The notes under the pieces are model-generated. The model saw nothing but the letters and a program-made list of their open reading frames with translations, did no database searches and was not told the DNA's origin. From DATKSG01 sp035531775 (GTDB taxonomy: Bacteria > Actinomycetota > Acidimicrobiia > Acidimicrobiales > UBA8190), in contig DATKSG010000032.1 in NCBI GenBank assembly GCA_035531775.1, positions 17,879-81,878 of the forward strand: a stretch of 64,000 nt of DNA, read 5' to 3'. Every line of letters begins with the position of its first letter. The first letter of the stretch is position 1. Below are positions 15,842 to 23,941 of this stretch, piece after piece. Position numbers and translations under genes: made by a program.

Positions 15842-16990
15842 TCAGGCTAACCCGGGGTCGCCGGCGCCCACCAACGGTCCATCGCCCGGCCCACCGCCCG
15901 ACGCACGTCGCGGCGCCGAAGCGGCCGTCGAGAAGATGTGGTCGGCCACCAACCCGAGCCCGTCCAAGTCGTGGACGTCCACGTCGAGCAGCGGCACCCG
16001 GGCCACCGGCGCCGGGGCCAGCGCCGAAGCCAGCTCGGCGAACGCCGACTCCTCCCGCACGTTCACGGCCCGGTATCCCCGCAGGTTGTCCACCAGAGCG
16101 GCCAAGTCCGTGCCCGGAGCCACGTCGGGCAGCTCCGACGCCGCGCCGAAGGCCGGGTGGACCCGGTTGACCACCAGCCCCTCCACGGCCAGGCCCGACT
16201 CGTTGAGCTTGTCGGCGAACCAACCGGCTTCCTCCACCGTGTCGCGCCTAGGGGAGGTCACCAGGACGAAGGCGGTGGTGGTGCGGGCCAGCAGCTTGCG
16301 CATGTGCTCGGCGCGCAGGCGGAAGCCCTCCTCCATCCCCTCGAAGGCTTGGAAGAAGGTCATGGCGTCTTGGACGATCTCGGCTCCGGCCACCTTCGAA
16401 ATGGTGCGCAGCAGGGCCTGGGTGGCCACCGACACAGCCCTTAGGTAGGCGCGGGTGGGCATGAGAAGCAGTTGGAAGAGCCGGTGGCCCAAAAAGCGCG
16501 TGAGTCGCCGTGGGGCGTCCAAGAAGTCGAGGGCGTTGCGGGTGGGTGGCGTGTCCACCACCACCAGGTCGAACTGTCCGCCTTCGGCCAGCTCGTAGAG
16601 CTTCTCCATGGCCATGTACTCCTGGGTGCCCGAAAGCGCCCCGGTGAGGTTGCGGTAGATGCGGTTGGCCAGGATGCCCTCGGCTTGCTCCGGCGACGGT
16701 GCGTAACGACGGATCAGGTCGTCGAAGGTCCCTTTGGGATCGAGCATGAGGGCCCACAGCTCTCCGGGCCACGGTCCGTCGATCTGGTGCGGGGAGTTGG
16801 TGAGTGCTTCGAGGCCCAGGGCGTCGGCCAGGCGCTTGGCCGGGTCGATGGTGACCACGCACACCCGCCGTCCCCGGCGGGCGCCCTCCAAGGCGAAGGC
16901 GGCCGACACCGTGGTCTTGCCCACGCCACCGGACCCGCAGCACACCACGATGGTCCGCTCGGCCACCAGGTGGATGAGGTTGCTACTCAC
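15842..16990 (-). CDS. ArsA/Get3-like ATPase, second of a pair (signature Lys replaced)
   Basis: The 382-residue P-loop ATPase of the ArsA/Get3 class has its Walker A as CGSGGVGKTT, so the 'deviant' signature Lys of KGGVGKT is Ser here. Switch motifs include VVDTPPTRNALDFLD and the ArsA-type LVTSPRRDTVEEAGWF. GTG 16990 overlaps the stop of the upstream paralogue by 8 bp, so a heteromeric complex is likely. The pair next to a whiB gene matches the order Rv3679-Rv3680-whiB4 in Mycobacterium tuberculosis. Anion export is an old annotation and is not supported by this sequence. Confidence 0.85.
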   Translation of the reverse strand: MSSNLIHLVAERTIVVCCGSGGVGKTTVSAAFALEGARRGRRVCVVTIDPAKRLADALGLEALTNSPHQIDGPWPGELWALMLDPKGTFDDLIRRYAPSPEQAEGILANRIYRNLTGALSGTQEYMAMEKLYELAEGGQFDLVVVDTPPTRNALDFLDAPRRLTRFLGHRLFQLLLMPTRAYLRAVSVATQALLRTISKVAGAEIVQDAMTFFQAFEGMEEGFRLRAEHMRKLLARTTTAFVLVTSPRRDTVEEAGWFADKLNESGLAVEGLVVNRVHPAFGAASELPDVAPGTDLAALVDNLRGYRAVNVREESAFAELASALAPAPVARVPLLDVDVHDLDGLGLVADHIFSTAASAPRRASGGGPGDGPLVGAGDPGLA

Positions 16991-18002
16991 CGGCCGCCCC
17001 TCGGCTGCGGCGCCCGGTGGCCAACCGCCTGGCGTCGTCGTCGAGCGCCTCGATGCCGGCGGCCAGGTCACTGGCCAGCACTTCGAGTTGGTCGGGGCCG
17101 ATGTCGGCCGAGAACAGGAATGGAGCCCGCAGCTGCGGCAGCGGAAGCTCCTCGGCCAGGCGCGCCAGCTGCTCTTCTTGGAGCCGCCAGCGCCGAGAAC
17201 GAAAGGTGGCCGCTTCTGCCAGCGCATCGGCCAGGCCCGGTTCCAAGGTGATCCCCATGCCGGCGGCCACCGAGGTCGGGTCGAGCTCCAAGGCAGGCTC
17301 TTCGGCCAGACAGGCATTGACCACCACCGGGCCCAAAGTGATGCCGATGCGGTCTTCGAGGGCGTAGGCCGCTTCCACCACTTCGTTGATCGGCATTTCC
17401 TCGGGCATGGTGACGAGCGCCACCTGGCACCGGGTCGGGTCGGCCAGCAGCTCCACCACGTCGGCGGCCTGGGCGCGCACCGGGCCAGTGCGCGCCGCGT
17501 CGAGCAGTCCCTGGGCCGAGGACAGAAAGGTCATGGCGTGGCCGGTGGCCGGGGCGTCCACGAGGATCAGCTCCGCTGCCTGCTCGCGCTCGAGCGCCTT
17601 CACCTTGCCGAGCACCAGGATGTCGCGAATGCCGGGGATGGCCGTCGACACCACGTCGAGGGCGCCCGAGGACACCAGGCGCTTGGAGATCCTCTTCATC
17701 CCGTGGTCGGCCAGGTACTCGAGCAGGGCGTCGTCGGGCGTGATGCGCCGGGCGCGCACCGACCCTTCGCCACCGGTGCGTGCGTCGGGCCCGCTCAGCA
17801 GTGTCTCCTCGTAGTCGAGCTCGACGGCGCTCCCGAAAGCGGCTGGGACCCCGGGCTTGCCCTCGAGTTCCACCACCAGCACCGACAGCCCGGCTTGTGC
17901 CGCCATTCGAGCCAGGGCGGCGGTGACGGTGGTCTTCCCCACGCCTCCCTTGCCGGCGACCACGAGGACCCGGCTCTGCCGGCAGAACGAGGCGACGTCC
18001 AT
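16983..18002 (-). CDS. ArsA/Get3-like ATPase, first of a pair (intact signature Lys)
   Basis: The 339-residue ArsA/Get3-class ATPase has an intact deviant Walker A (AGKGGVGKTT). The switch region ILVDAPATGHAMTFL and ALVTMPEEMPINEVVEA are typical of the family. Together with the overlapping paralogue it should form a heterodimer in which this subunit holds the complete nucleotide site. Its role is unknown; mycobacterial counterparts are linked to envelope integrity and stress tolerance. ATG 18002 is directly before the first strand; a TACGCT box lies 10 nt upstream. It is divergent from whiB. Confidence 0.86.
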   Translation of the reverse strand: MDVASFCRQSRVLVVAGKGGVGKTTVTAALARMAAQAGLSVLVVELEGKPGVPAAFGSAVELDYEETLLSGPDARTGGEGSVRARRITPDDALLEYLADHGMKRISKRLVSSGALDVVSTAIPGIRDILVLGKVKALEREQAAELILVDAPATGHAMTFLSSAQGLLDAARTGPVRAQAADVVELLADPTRCQVALVTMPEEMPINEVVEAAYALEDRIGITLGPVVVNACLAEEPALELDPTSVAAGMGITLEPGLADALAEAATFRSRRWRLQEEQLARLAEELPLPQLRAPFLFSADIGPDQLEVLASDLAAGIEALDDDARRLATGRRSRGAAGE

Positions 18003-18184
18003 GCTCGGGCCGAGCGTATCCGTCGCCGCCCAGGCCTCTGTGCCCCGCCCGACCGCACCGACGCGTGGCCGGGTCGGTGCGGTGCGTGGTGTCGGCAACC
18101 ATGGTGTGCAATCCCTGGTCAGACCCCTTGTAGCGCCGGAGGGCCAACAGCTAGCGTCGCCGTCGGAGGGCCGAGGAGGGGGAG

Positions 18185-18448
18185 TTGGCGACACGCACAT
18201 TGGGGGAAGCTTGGCAAGGGAGGGCGGCCTGCAGAGGGCCGCAGGCGGCTGTCTTCTTCCCGCCCACCCATGCCGAGCGCAAGGAAGACAAGCTGGCACG
18301 CGAGGCACGGGCCAAGGCCATCTGCGAGACCTGTGCTGTGCGCAGCGACTGCCTGGAGTACGCCATCCGGATCCGTGAGCCCCACGGCATCTGGGGAGGT
18401 TTGAACGAGACCGAGCGCAAGCAGGTCCTCGAGCGCTGGGCCGGCTGA
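18185..18448 (+). CDS. WhiB-family iron-sulfur regulator
   Basis: The 87-residue redox-sensing transcription factor, specific to Actinomycetota, has four [4Fe-4S] ligands: C16, C47, C50 and C56 (CETCAVRSDC, a CxxCx5C set). The GIWGG turn is at 68-72. The C-terminus is short with few basic residues. It starts with TTG 18185, preceded by a strong GAGGAGGGGG site. Its position next to the ArsA-like pair resembles whiB4 of mycobacteria, but orthology to WhiB4 is inferred from context only. Confidence 0.93.
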   Translation: MATRTLGEAWQGRAACRGPQAAVFFPPTHAERKEDKLAREARAKAICETCAVRSDCLEYAIRIREPHGIWGGLNETERKQVLERWAG

Positions 18449-18453
18449 ACCCG

Positions 18454-19374
18454 CTAGCCCAGCCCGAGCAGCGACTCCTTCGACTTCACGGCGGCGCTGT
18501 CGCATACCGGCCCCGGTTGTCCGCCGGTGGCGGCGCACATGGCGGCGTCGAGTTCGTCGGCCGCCCCGAGCACGGCCCGGGCCACGGGGCTCGAGGGGTC
18601 GGCCAGGTCCGAGGCCACCTGCGCCATCGACAGTCCCTGGAGCACCCCCGGTGAGAAGCCGATGCCGGCCCCGGTCTCGATCAGTTGGTTGTCCACGTCG
18701 GCAAAGGGCAGCAATGCGCCGCCCGCCCCGGCGCCGGCGTCGTAGCGCCGCAACAGCGTCGAGGCCAGGGCTCCGGGGGTGTCCAATGTGGGGAAGCCGC
18801 CCGGGGCGTCCGGCGACAGGCTGGCCCCGTACTGCTCCACGGCCACCAGCGTGAGGTAGCGGCTTCGGTAGGCGGAGCCGTCGAAGGTGAAGGTCGGCGT
18901 GCGGGCGAATACCTCGGCGGATGACGACGCCGTAGCGCCCAGGGCCGAAAAGGAGCCGAAGCGGTCCAGCGCCGCCACTAGGGCCCAGCTCAACGCCGCG
19001 CTGTAGGGCGAGAACTCGGCTCCGACGAAAACCACCGCTGGCTGTCGCTGGACCGTGACCGGGCCCTGACCGTGCTGCACGCCGGGCGTGGGACTGGCGC
19101 CCGCTGCATCGGCTCCCGCCGGCGCGGCGGCGACGTCATAGGCGGCCGCCGGCAGGCCGGCCACCGCCGCCACCACCGAAGCCGGGGCCCGGCCCACCGC
19201 CGGCGCCGGCAGCGCGGTGGCCCCCCGGGTGACCTTGAGCGCCACCAGCACCATCACGATCACGAGCACCACGGCCATGAGGGCCCAGGTGAGCAGGGCC
19301 ATGGGCAGGCGATGCGCCGTAGGCGGGGGGACTGGCGGAGGGCCCGGTGCGGATCCCGGCGGCACGATGGTCAT
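18454..19374 (-). CDS. Membrane-anchored DUF929-like thioredoxin-fold protein without CxxC
   Basis: The 306-residue product has a Pro-rich cytosolic N-terminus, one helix (about 25-47) and an exported region. About 113-200 (VVFVGAEFSPYSAALSWALVAAL...TPTFTFDGSAYRSRYLTLVAVE) match DUF929, a thioredoxin-like family. Members usually have CPYC where this protein has S122-P-Y-S125, so redox catalysis is not expected. Two other Cys lie near the C-terminus (MCAATGG, VCDSAA). It is tail-to-tail with whiB with only 5 bp between. Function is unknown. Confidence 0.72.
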   Translation of the reverse strand: MTIVPPGSAPGPPPVPPPTAHRLPMALLTWALMAVVLVIVMVLVALKVTRGATALPAPAVGRAPASVVAAVAGLPAAAYDVAAAPAGADAAGASPTPGVQHGQGPVTVQRQPAVVFVGAEFSPYSAALSWALVAALDRFGSFSALGATASSSAEVFARTPTFTFDGSAYRSRYLTLVAVEQYGASLSPDAPGGFPTLDTPGALASTLLRRYDAGAGAGGALLPFADVDNQLIETGAGIGFSPGVLQGLSMAQVASDLADPSSPVARAVLGAADELDAAMCAATGGQPGPVCDSAAVKSKESLLGLG

Positions 19375-19444
19375 CTGGGGCCGAGAGCCTACCGACGCAA
19401 TGCCTGTTTACCGCCACCGCCGGGCGGGGCATCCATCGTGGGCC

Positions 19445-20350
19445 ATGGCTCCTCGATCTACAGTGCCCAACGTGGAAATCGCGCCCAGCGCGCGCCTTTC
19501 GGCGCAAGAACTTCACCGTCTGCGGCGTTCCCAAGTCATGCGCCTGGAGATTGACGGATCGACGGTGGACGTGGTGACCGGGGGGAGCGGGACTCCGGTG
19601 CTGTTCCTCCACGGCTGGGGCGTCGGGCCCCACGCCTATGGCGCCGCCCTGTCGGAGCTGATGAGCCTGGGCTGCGAGGTGGCGGCCCCGGCCCTGCCGG
19701 GCTTCGCCGGCACCCCCGAGCTCGTCCCGGGACAGTGCAACTTCCCCGGCTACGGCGCCTTCGCCGCATCGTGCCTCGACGCCTTGGCCATGGACGAGCC
19801 GGTGGTGGTGGTCGGGCACTCCTTCGGTGGCGGGGTGGCCATCCAACTGGCCCATGACTTCCCCGACCGGGTGGCCGCCGTGGTGCTGTGCAACGGCGTG
19901 GGCGGCTTCCCGTGGGCCGGGCCTCCCGGCACCGCCTCGAGCGCCGAGCGGCCGTTGTGGGAGTGGGGCCGCTACCTGGGCGCCGACCTCTTCGACCTGC
20001 CCACCATGGTCCGGGTGCTGCCGGCGCTGCTCGGCCAGGCCGTGCCCAACCTGGTGCACAACCCACGGGCCATGTGGCGCGTCGGTGAGTTCGTTCGCAA
20101 GGCCCACCTGCTGTCGGAGATGAAGGCGGTGGCCGACCGGCTGCCGGTCACCTTGGTGTGGTCCGATCGCGACCGCCTGGTGCCCCACGCCGGCTTCGCC
20201 GCGCTGTGCCGGGCGGCAGACATCGACGGCGTGGTGGTGCCGGGCAACCACAGCTGGCTCATCGCCGACCCGCGCCGCTTCGCCGACGTGGTGCTGCGGG
20301 CCATGGTCGACGCCGGCATGGTCGAGGCGGCGCTGGCCGCCGCCGGCTGA
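19445..20350 (+). CDS. Alpha/beta hydrolase
   Basis: The 301-residue hydrolase has an oxyanion region FLHGWGVG, the nucleophile Ser in VGHSFGGG, an acidic residue in LVWSDRDRLV and the catalytic His in PGNHSWLI. The substrate is unknown; no lid features point to lipase or epoxide hydrolase. ATG 19445 is used. ATG 19538 (MRLEIDG) would also give a complete fold and may be the true start. Two further genes, Nudix and metallo-beta-lactamase, follow in the same direction. Confidence 0.85.
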   Translation: MAPRSTVPNVEIAPSARLSAQELHRLRRSQVMRLEIDGSTVDVVTGGSGTPVLFLHGWGVGPHAYGAALSELMSLGCEVAAPALPGFAGTPELVPGQCNFPGYGAFAASCLDALAMDEPVVVVGHSFGGGVAIQLAHDFPDRVAAVVLCNGVGGFPWAGPPGTASSAERPLWEWGRYLGADLFDLPTMVRVLPALLGQAVPNLVHNPRAMWRVGEFVRKAHLLSEMKAVADRLPVTLVWSDRDRLVPHAGFAALCRAADIDGVVVPGNHSWLIADPRRFADVVLRAMVDAGMVEAALAAAG

Positions 20351-20387
20351 TCGACCACCCGGGTAGGCGGGGCGAGCCCGGCGCCCG

Positions 20388-20393
20388 TAGCCT
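20388..20393 (+). promoter_or_regulatory. TAGCCT -10 box, leaderless promoter of the Nudix gene
   Basis: TAGCCT ends 6 nt before ATG 20400, the distance expected when transcription starts at the start codon. No ribosome-binding site is seen. Confidence 0.45.
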
Positions 20394-20399
20394 GAGCCC

Positions 20400-21350
20400 A
20401 TGAGCGGCACTGCTCCACTCGACTCCGGTCCCATCCCAGCGCGCGACGCGGCCACCATCATGTTGGTGCGCGACGCGCCGTCGCCTGAGGGGCCGGCTCT
20501 CGAGGTGTGCATGCTGCGTCGCCACCTGGATTCGGACTTCGTGGGTGGGGCCTACGTCTTCCCCGGGGGCAAGGTGGATGAGGAGGACCGCACGCCCGAA
20601 GCCGGCTTCACCTGTGCCGGTCGCCACGACGCGTCGGCCAGCGACATGCTCGGGGTCGACAGTGGCGGGCTCGCCTTCTGGATCGCCGCTTTGCGCGAGT
20701 GCTTCGAGGAAGCCGGCGTGCTGCTCGCCTACGGCGCCCACGGACATGGCGACGCCCATGGGGACGTCCTCATCGAGATGTCCGATCCCGAGGCCCGCCG
20801 TCGCCTGGCGGCCCAGCGGGTGGAGCTCAACGCCGGTCGGCTGGGGTTCCTCGACCTGATCCGGGCCGAGGGGCTGCGCCTGGCCGTGGACCGCGTCCAC
20901 TACTTCAGCCACTGGATCACGCCCGAGCCGGCCCCCAAGCGCTACGACACGCGCTTCTTCGTGGCCGCCCTGCCACCGGGCCAGGTGCCGGTGCACGACG
21001 ACCACGAGACGGTGGAGACGGTGTGGGTGCGCCCGGCCGAGGCGTTGGCCCGGGCCGAGGCCGGCGAGTTCGACCTGATCTTCCCCACCATCAAGAACCT
21101 CGAGGCCATCGCCCGCTTCACCACCAGTGCCGAGCTCCTGGCGGCGGCCGCTGCCGTGGAGCGCGTGCCCACCGTTTTGCCGCGGGTGGTGGCCGATCAC
21201 CGTGGCTTTCGGATCCTTCTGCCCGGGGACGACGGCTACGACGAGGCCGTGGCCGCCCCGGCCGACTCGGGGGCGAGGCTGACCCCGGCTCAAGTAGGCG
21301 CCGTGGTGCGCAGCGTGGGCGCCGACGGCCGCAGCGAGCAGCGCCCGTGA
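20400..21350 (+). CDS. Nudix hydrolase, NUDT19-like
   Basis: The 316-residue Nudix protein has its box split by an insertion of about 40 residues: FPGGKVDEED comes first and ALRECFEEAGVLL later. NUDT19 and related acyl-CoA/ADP-ribose-type hydrolases show the same split. The REx2EEAG metal-binding part is intact. It probably removes a nucleoside diphosphate-linked metabolite; the substrate is not predictable. Its stop overlaps the GTG start of the following metallo-beta-lactamase gene (GTGA). Confidence 0.85.
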   Translation: MSGTAPLDSGPIPARDAATIMLVRDAPSPEGPALEVCMLRRHLDSDFVGGAYVFPGGKVDEEDRTPEAGFTCAGRHDASASDMLGVDSGGLAFWIAALRECFEEAGVLLAYGAHGHGDAHGDVLIEMSDPEARRRLAAQRVELNAGRLGFLDLIRAEGLRLAVDRVHYFSHWITPEPAPKRYDTRFFVAALPPGQVPVHDDHETVETVWVRPAEALARAEAGEFDLIFPTIKNLEAIARFTTSAELLAAAAAVERVPTVLPRVVADHRGFRILLPGDDGYDEAVAAPADSGARLTPAQVGAVVRSVGADGRSEQRP

Positions 21351-22204
21351 GCGACCCGGTCCTCGACCCGTCGGCCACCGCCGACCCCGAACGCCCGGTC
21401 ACCTTGGCCCCCGGCGTGGTGCGGGTGACAGCCCCCAACCCCGGGCTCATGACGGGACCGGGGACCAACAGCTACCTGGTGGGCACCACCGAGGTCGTGG
21501 TGGTCGATCCCGGCCCCGACGAGGCGGCCCACGTGGACGCCCTGGTGGAGCACGGGGCCGGACGCATCCGCTGGGTGGTGGTGACCCACACGCATCCCGA
21601 CCACGCCCCGGCCGCCGCCGTGCTGGCCGAGCGCACCGGAGCCGAGGTGCTCGGGTTCGGCCCCCGCGACGGCTTCGCCCCGGACCGGGCCGTGGCCGAG
21701 GGCTTCGAGCTGGCCGGGGACGGGTTCTGCCTCCGGGCCCTGCACACGCCGGGACATGCCTCGAACCACCTGTGCTGGTTGCTGCTCGGCGAGCAGATGC
21801 TCTTCTCCGGCGACCACGTCATGGGGGGCTCGACGGTGGTGATCGCCCCACCCGACGGCGACATGGGTCACTACCTTTCGAGTTTGGACCGTCTCCTGCG
21901 CGACGATCCGCCCATCCGATCCATCGCCCCCGGCCACGGGTCGCTCATCACCGACCCTGCCGCCTTGGTGTCGGGCATCATCAACCACCGCTTGGCCCGC
22001 GAGGCGTCGGTTCTCGGCGCCCTGGCCGGGGCCGGACGGGCCACCGTCGACGAGCTGCTCGCCACGGTCTACGCCGACGTGCACGAGGCGCTGCACCCAG
22101 TGGCGCGCTTCTCGCTTTGGGCCCACCTGCGAAAGCTCGGGACCGAGGGACGGGTGGAGGGGACCGACGCCGACGACATCGACGCCCCCTGGCAGGTGGC
22201 CTGA
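21347..22204 (+). CDS. Metallo-beta-lactamase-fold hydrolase, LACTB2-like
   Basis: The 285-residue protein has an MBL domain at about 25-210: THTHPDH metal motif, the later His in HTPGHASNH, the Asp in FSGDHVMGG and the His in APGHGS. A C-terminal winged-helix-like segment follows (HPVARFSLWAHLRKLGTEGRV), as in LACTB2-type proteins, some of which are endoribonucleases. Hydrolase activity is secure by motif; RNA as substrate is an inference. It is coupled to the Nudix gene by a 4-bp overlap. Confidence 0.85.
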   Translation: MSDPVLDPSATADPERPVTLAPGVVRVTAPNPGLMTGPGTNSYLVGTTEVVVVDPGPDEAAHVDALVEHGAGRIRWVVVTHTHPDHAPAAAVLAERTGAEVLGFGPRDGFAPDRAVAEGFELAGDGFCLRALHTPGHASNHLCWLLLGEQMLFSGDHVMGGSTVVIAPPDGDMGHYLSSLDRLLRDDPPIRSIAPGHGSLITDPAALVSGIINHRLAREASVLGALAGAGRATVDELLATVYADVHEALHPVARFSLWAHLRKLGTEGRVEGTDADDIDAPWQVA

Positions 22205-22209
22205 GGCTC

Positions 22210-23433
22210 TCAGGCCCCGGCGGCGTCGAGCGCCTGCTCGACATGGTCGAGGAGGCGGGCCGTGCAACCGGCCAGCTCCACCACGGGGGCGATGTCGTCG
22301 ACGATGCGACCGGCCAGCGCGGCGAAGGCGTCAGCCAGCTCCCCCTGGCCCAACGCCACCGGACGACCCTGGTCGCCGGCCTGGGACATGTCGGGATGCA
22401 GCGGCACGGTACCCACCAACGGGGCGCCCACATCGGCGGCCAGCCGCGCCCCGCCGCCTTCGCCGAACAAGGCGTAGGTGGAGCCGTGCTCGCAGGTGAA
22501 AGGGCCCATGTTCTCCACCACGCCGGCCACCCGCAGGTGGCCCTTGCGGGCCATGTCGGCCGCCCGGGCCGCCACTTTCTGCGCGGCCAGCGGGGGGGTG
22601 GTGACGACCAGTACCTCGGTGCGCGGAAGCATCCGGGCCAGGCCCATCTGGATGTCCCCGGTGCCGGGGGGCATGTCGATGAGCAGATAGTCGACATGTC
22701 CCCAGCGCACGTCCTCGAGGAACTGCTGCACGGCGCGGTTCAAGATCAGGCCGCGCCACATGATGGCGGTGTCCTCGTCGGCCAGGAACCCCATCGACAC
22801 CACCTTGAGCATCCCGTCGCCGATGGGCCGCTCGAGGGGGACGATCTTCTTGGCCTCGGCTCGCAGCTCGCCCTGCATGCCGAGCAGGCGCGGCACCGAG
22901 AAACCCCAGATGTCGGCGTCGAGCAGGCCCACTGTCAGCCCCCGCCGAGCCAGGGCCACGGCCAGGTTGACCGTGACCGACGACTTGCCCACGCCGCCCT
23001 TGCCCGACGACACGGCCAAGACCCGGCACGACGCCGGCAGGTCGGTCACGATGGCCCGGTCGTCCTGGGCCCTGCGCCGGGCCCGGTCCATGAGGGCCGA
23101 TCGCTCCGAGGGGCTCATCTCTCCCATGGTCACCACGACCTCGTGGACGCCGGGCACCGCTCCCACGCGGCCCTCCACGTCGGCGCGCAGCTGGGATCGC
23201 AGCGGGCAGCCGGCCACCGTCAGGGCCACCTCGACCTCGACACGGCCCCCGGGGTGGACGGCCACGGCCCGCACCATCCCGAGGTCCACGATGTCGGCGC
23301 CCAATTCTGGGTCGATCACCCCGGTCAACGCCGCTCGCACGGACTGCTCGTCTGGCGCCTCGTCTGGCGCCTCATCTGGCGCCTCGCCGGGCGCCGGAGC
23401 AGGAACTTCCACGTCGCCGGGCACATCCGGCAT
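22210..23433 (-). CDS. mrp: Mrp/NBP35-family Fe-S carrier ATPase
   Basis: Iron-sulfur cluster carrier of 407 residues. Residues about 28-105 are a MIP18/DUF59 domain (ALTGVIDPELGADIVDLGMV) and about 135-400 the ATPase. The P-loop is SSGKGGVGKSS with the deviant Lys, and DIWGFSVPRLLG and DMPPGTGDIQMGLA are further family marks. The CxxC cluster site of many Mrp proteins is reduced to one Cys here (FTCEHGSTYALFGEGGG), as is common in Actinobacteria. It is convergent with the metallo-beta-lactamase gene and divergent from the erpA-like gene, which fits an Fe-S role. Confidence 0.93.
   Translation of the reverse strand: MPDVPGDVEVPAPAPGEAPDEAPDEAPDEQSVRAALTGVIDPELGADIVDLGMVRAVAVHPGGRVEVEVALTVAGCPLRSQLRADVEGRVGAVPGVHEVVVTMGEMSPSERSALMDRARRRAQDDRAIVTDLPASCRVLAVSSGKGGVGKSSVTVNLAVALARRGLTVGLLDADIWGFSVPRLLGMQGELRAEAKKIVPLERPIGDGMLKVVSMGFLADEDTAIMWRGLILNRAVQQFLEDVRWGHVDYLLIDMPPGTGDIQMGLARMLPRTEVLVVTTPPLAAQKVAARAADMARKGHLRVAGVVENMGPFTCEHGSTYALFGEGGGARLAADVGAPLVGTVPLHPDMSQAGDQGRPVALGQGELADAFAALAGRIVDDIAPVVELAGCTARLLDHVEQALDAAGA
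23349..23388 (-). repeat. 12-bp tandem repeat in mrp coding APDE units
   Basis: Three near-identical 12-bp units (based on GGCGCCTCGTCT on the plus strand) encode APDEAPDEAPDE in the N-terminal linker of Mrp. The frame is kept for any copy number. Confidence 0.75.
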
Positions 23434-23546
23434 GCTAATGGCGGTCCGCTATCGGACAGCCCTCGGGTAGGATCAGGGTCAGAAGGCGGTGGCCCAGAGC
23501 GGGCACTCCACCACCTGTAGGTCGAGCTCCCGGAGGGCAAGCAGTC

Positions 23547-23909
23547 GTGACGACGATGTCAACGGTCACCATCGGCAAGAAGCCCAGCCCCATTACGCTG
23601 AGCGATGAAGCCACCGCCAAGGTCACGGACCTCCTGGCGCAGGAGGGCAACGACGCCCTGGCCCTGCGCGTGGCGGTGCGGCCGGGGGGCTGCTCGGGCT
23701 ACAGCTACGAAATGTTCTTCGACTCCGAGATCGCCGCCGACGACGTCCTGCGTGACCACGGTGGGGTGAAGGTCGTGGTGGACCCGGCCAGCGCCGAGCT
23801 GCTCAAGGGGTCGGTCCTGGAGTACTCCGACGGCCTGCAAGGTGCGGGGTTCCACATCTCGAACCCCAACGCCACGCGCACCTGCGGCTGCGGCTCCTCG
23901 TTCAGCTGA
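23547..23909 (+). CDS. erpA: A-type Fe-S carrier (ErpA/IscA family)
   Basis: The 120-residue protein delivers [Fe-S] clusters to apo-enzymes. The three ligand Cys are present: C49 (RPGGCSGYSYEM), C113 and C115 (TCGCGSSFS). The GTG start at 23547 has a GGAGGG site about 12 nt upstream; ATG 23556 is an alternative. A TAGGAT box near 23470 could be its promoter. The next gene, an Fe-S ferredoxin fusion, begins 32 bp downstream and could be a client. Confidence 0.93.
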   Translation: MTTMSTVTIGKKPSPITLSDEATAKVTDLLAQEGNDALALRVAVRPGGCSGYSYEMFFDSEIAADDVLRDHGGVKVVVDPASAELLKGSVLEYSDGLQGAGFHISNPNATRTCGCGSSFS

Positions 23910-23941
23910 TCGGCACCCCGCCACGGGCGGCGCCGGCCCCG

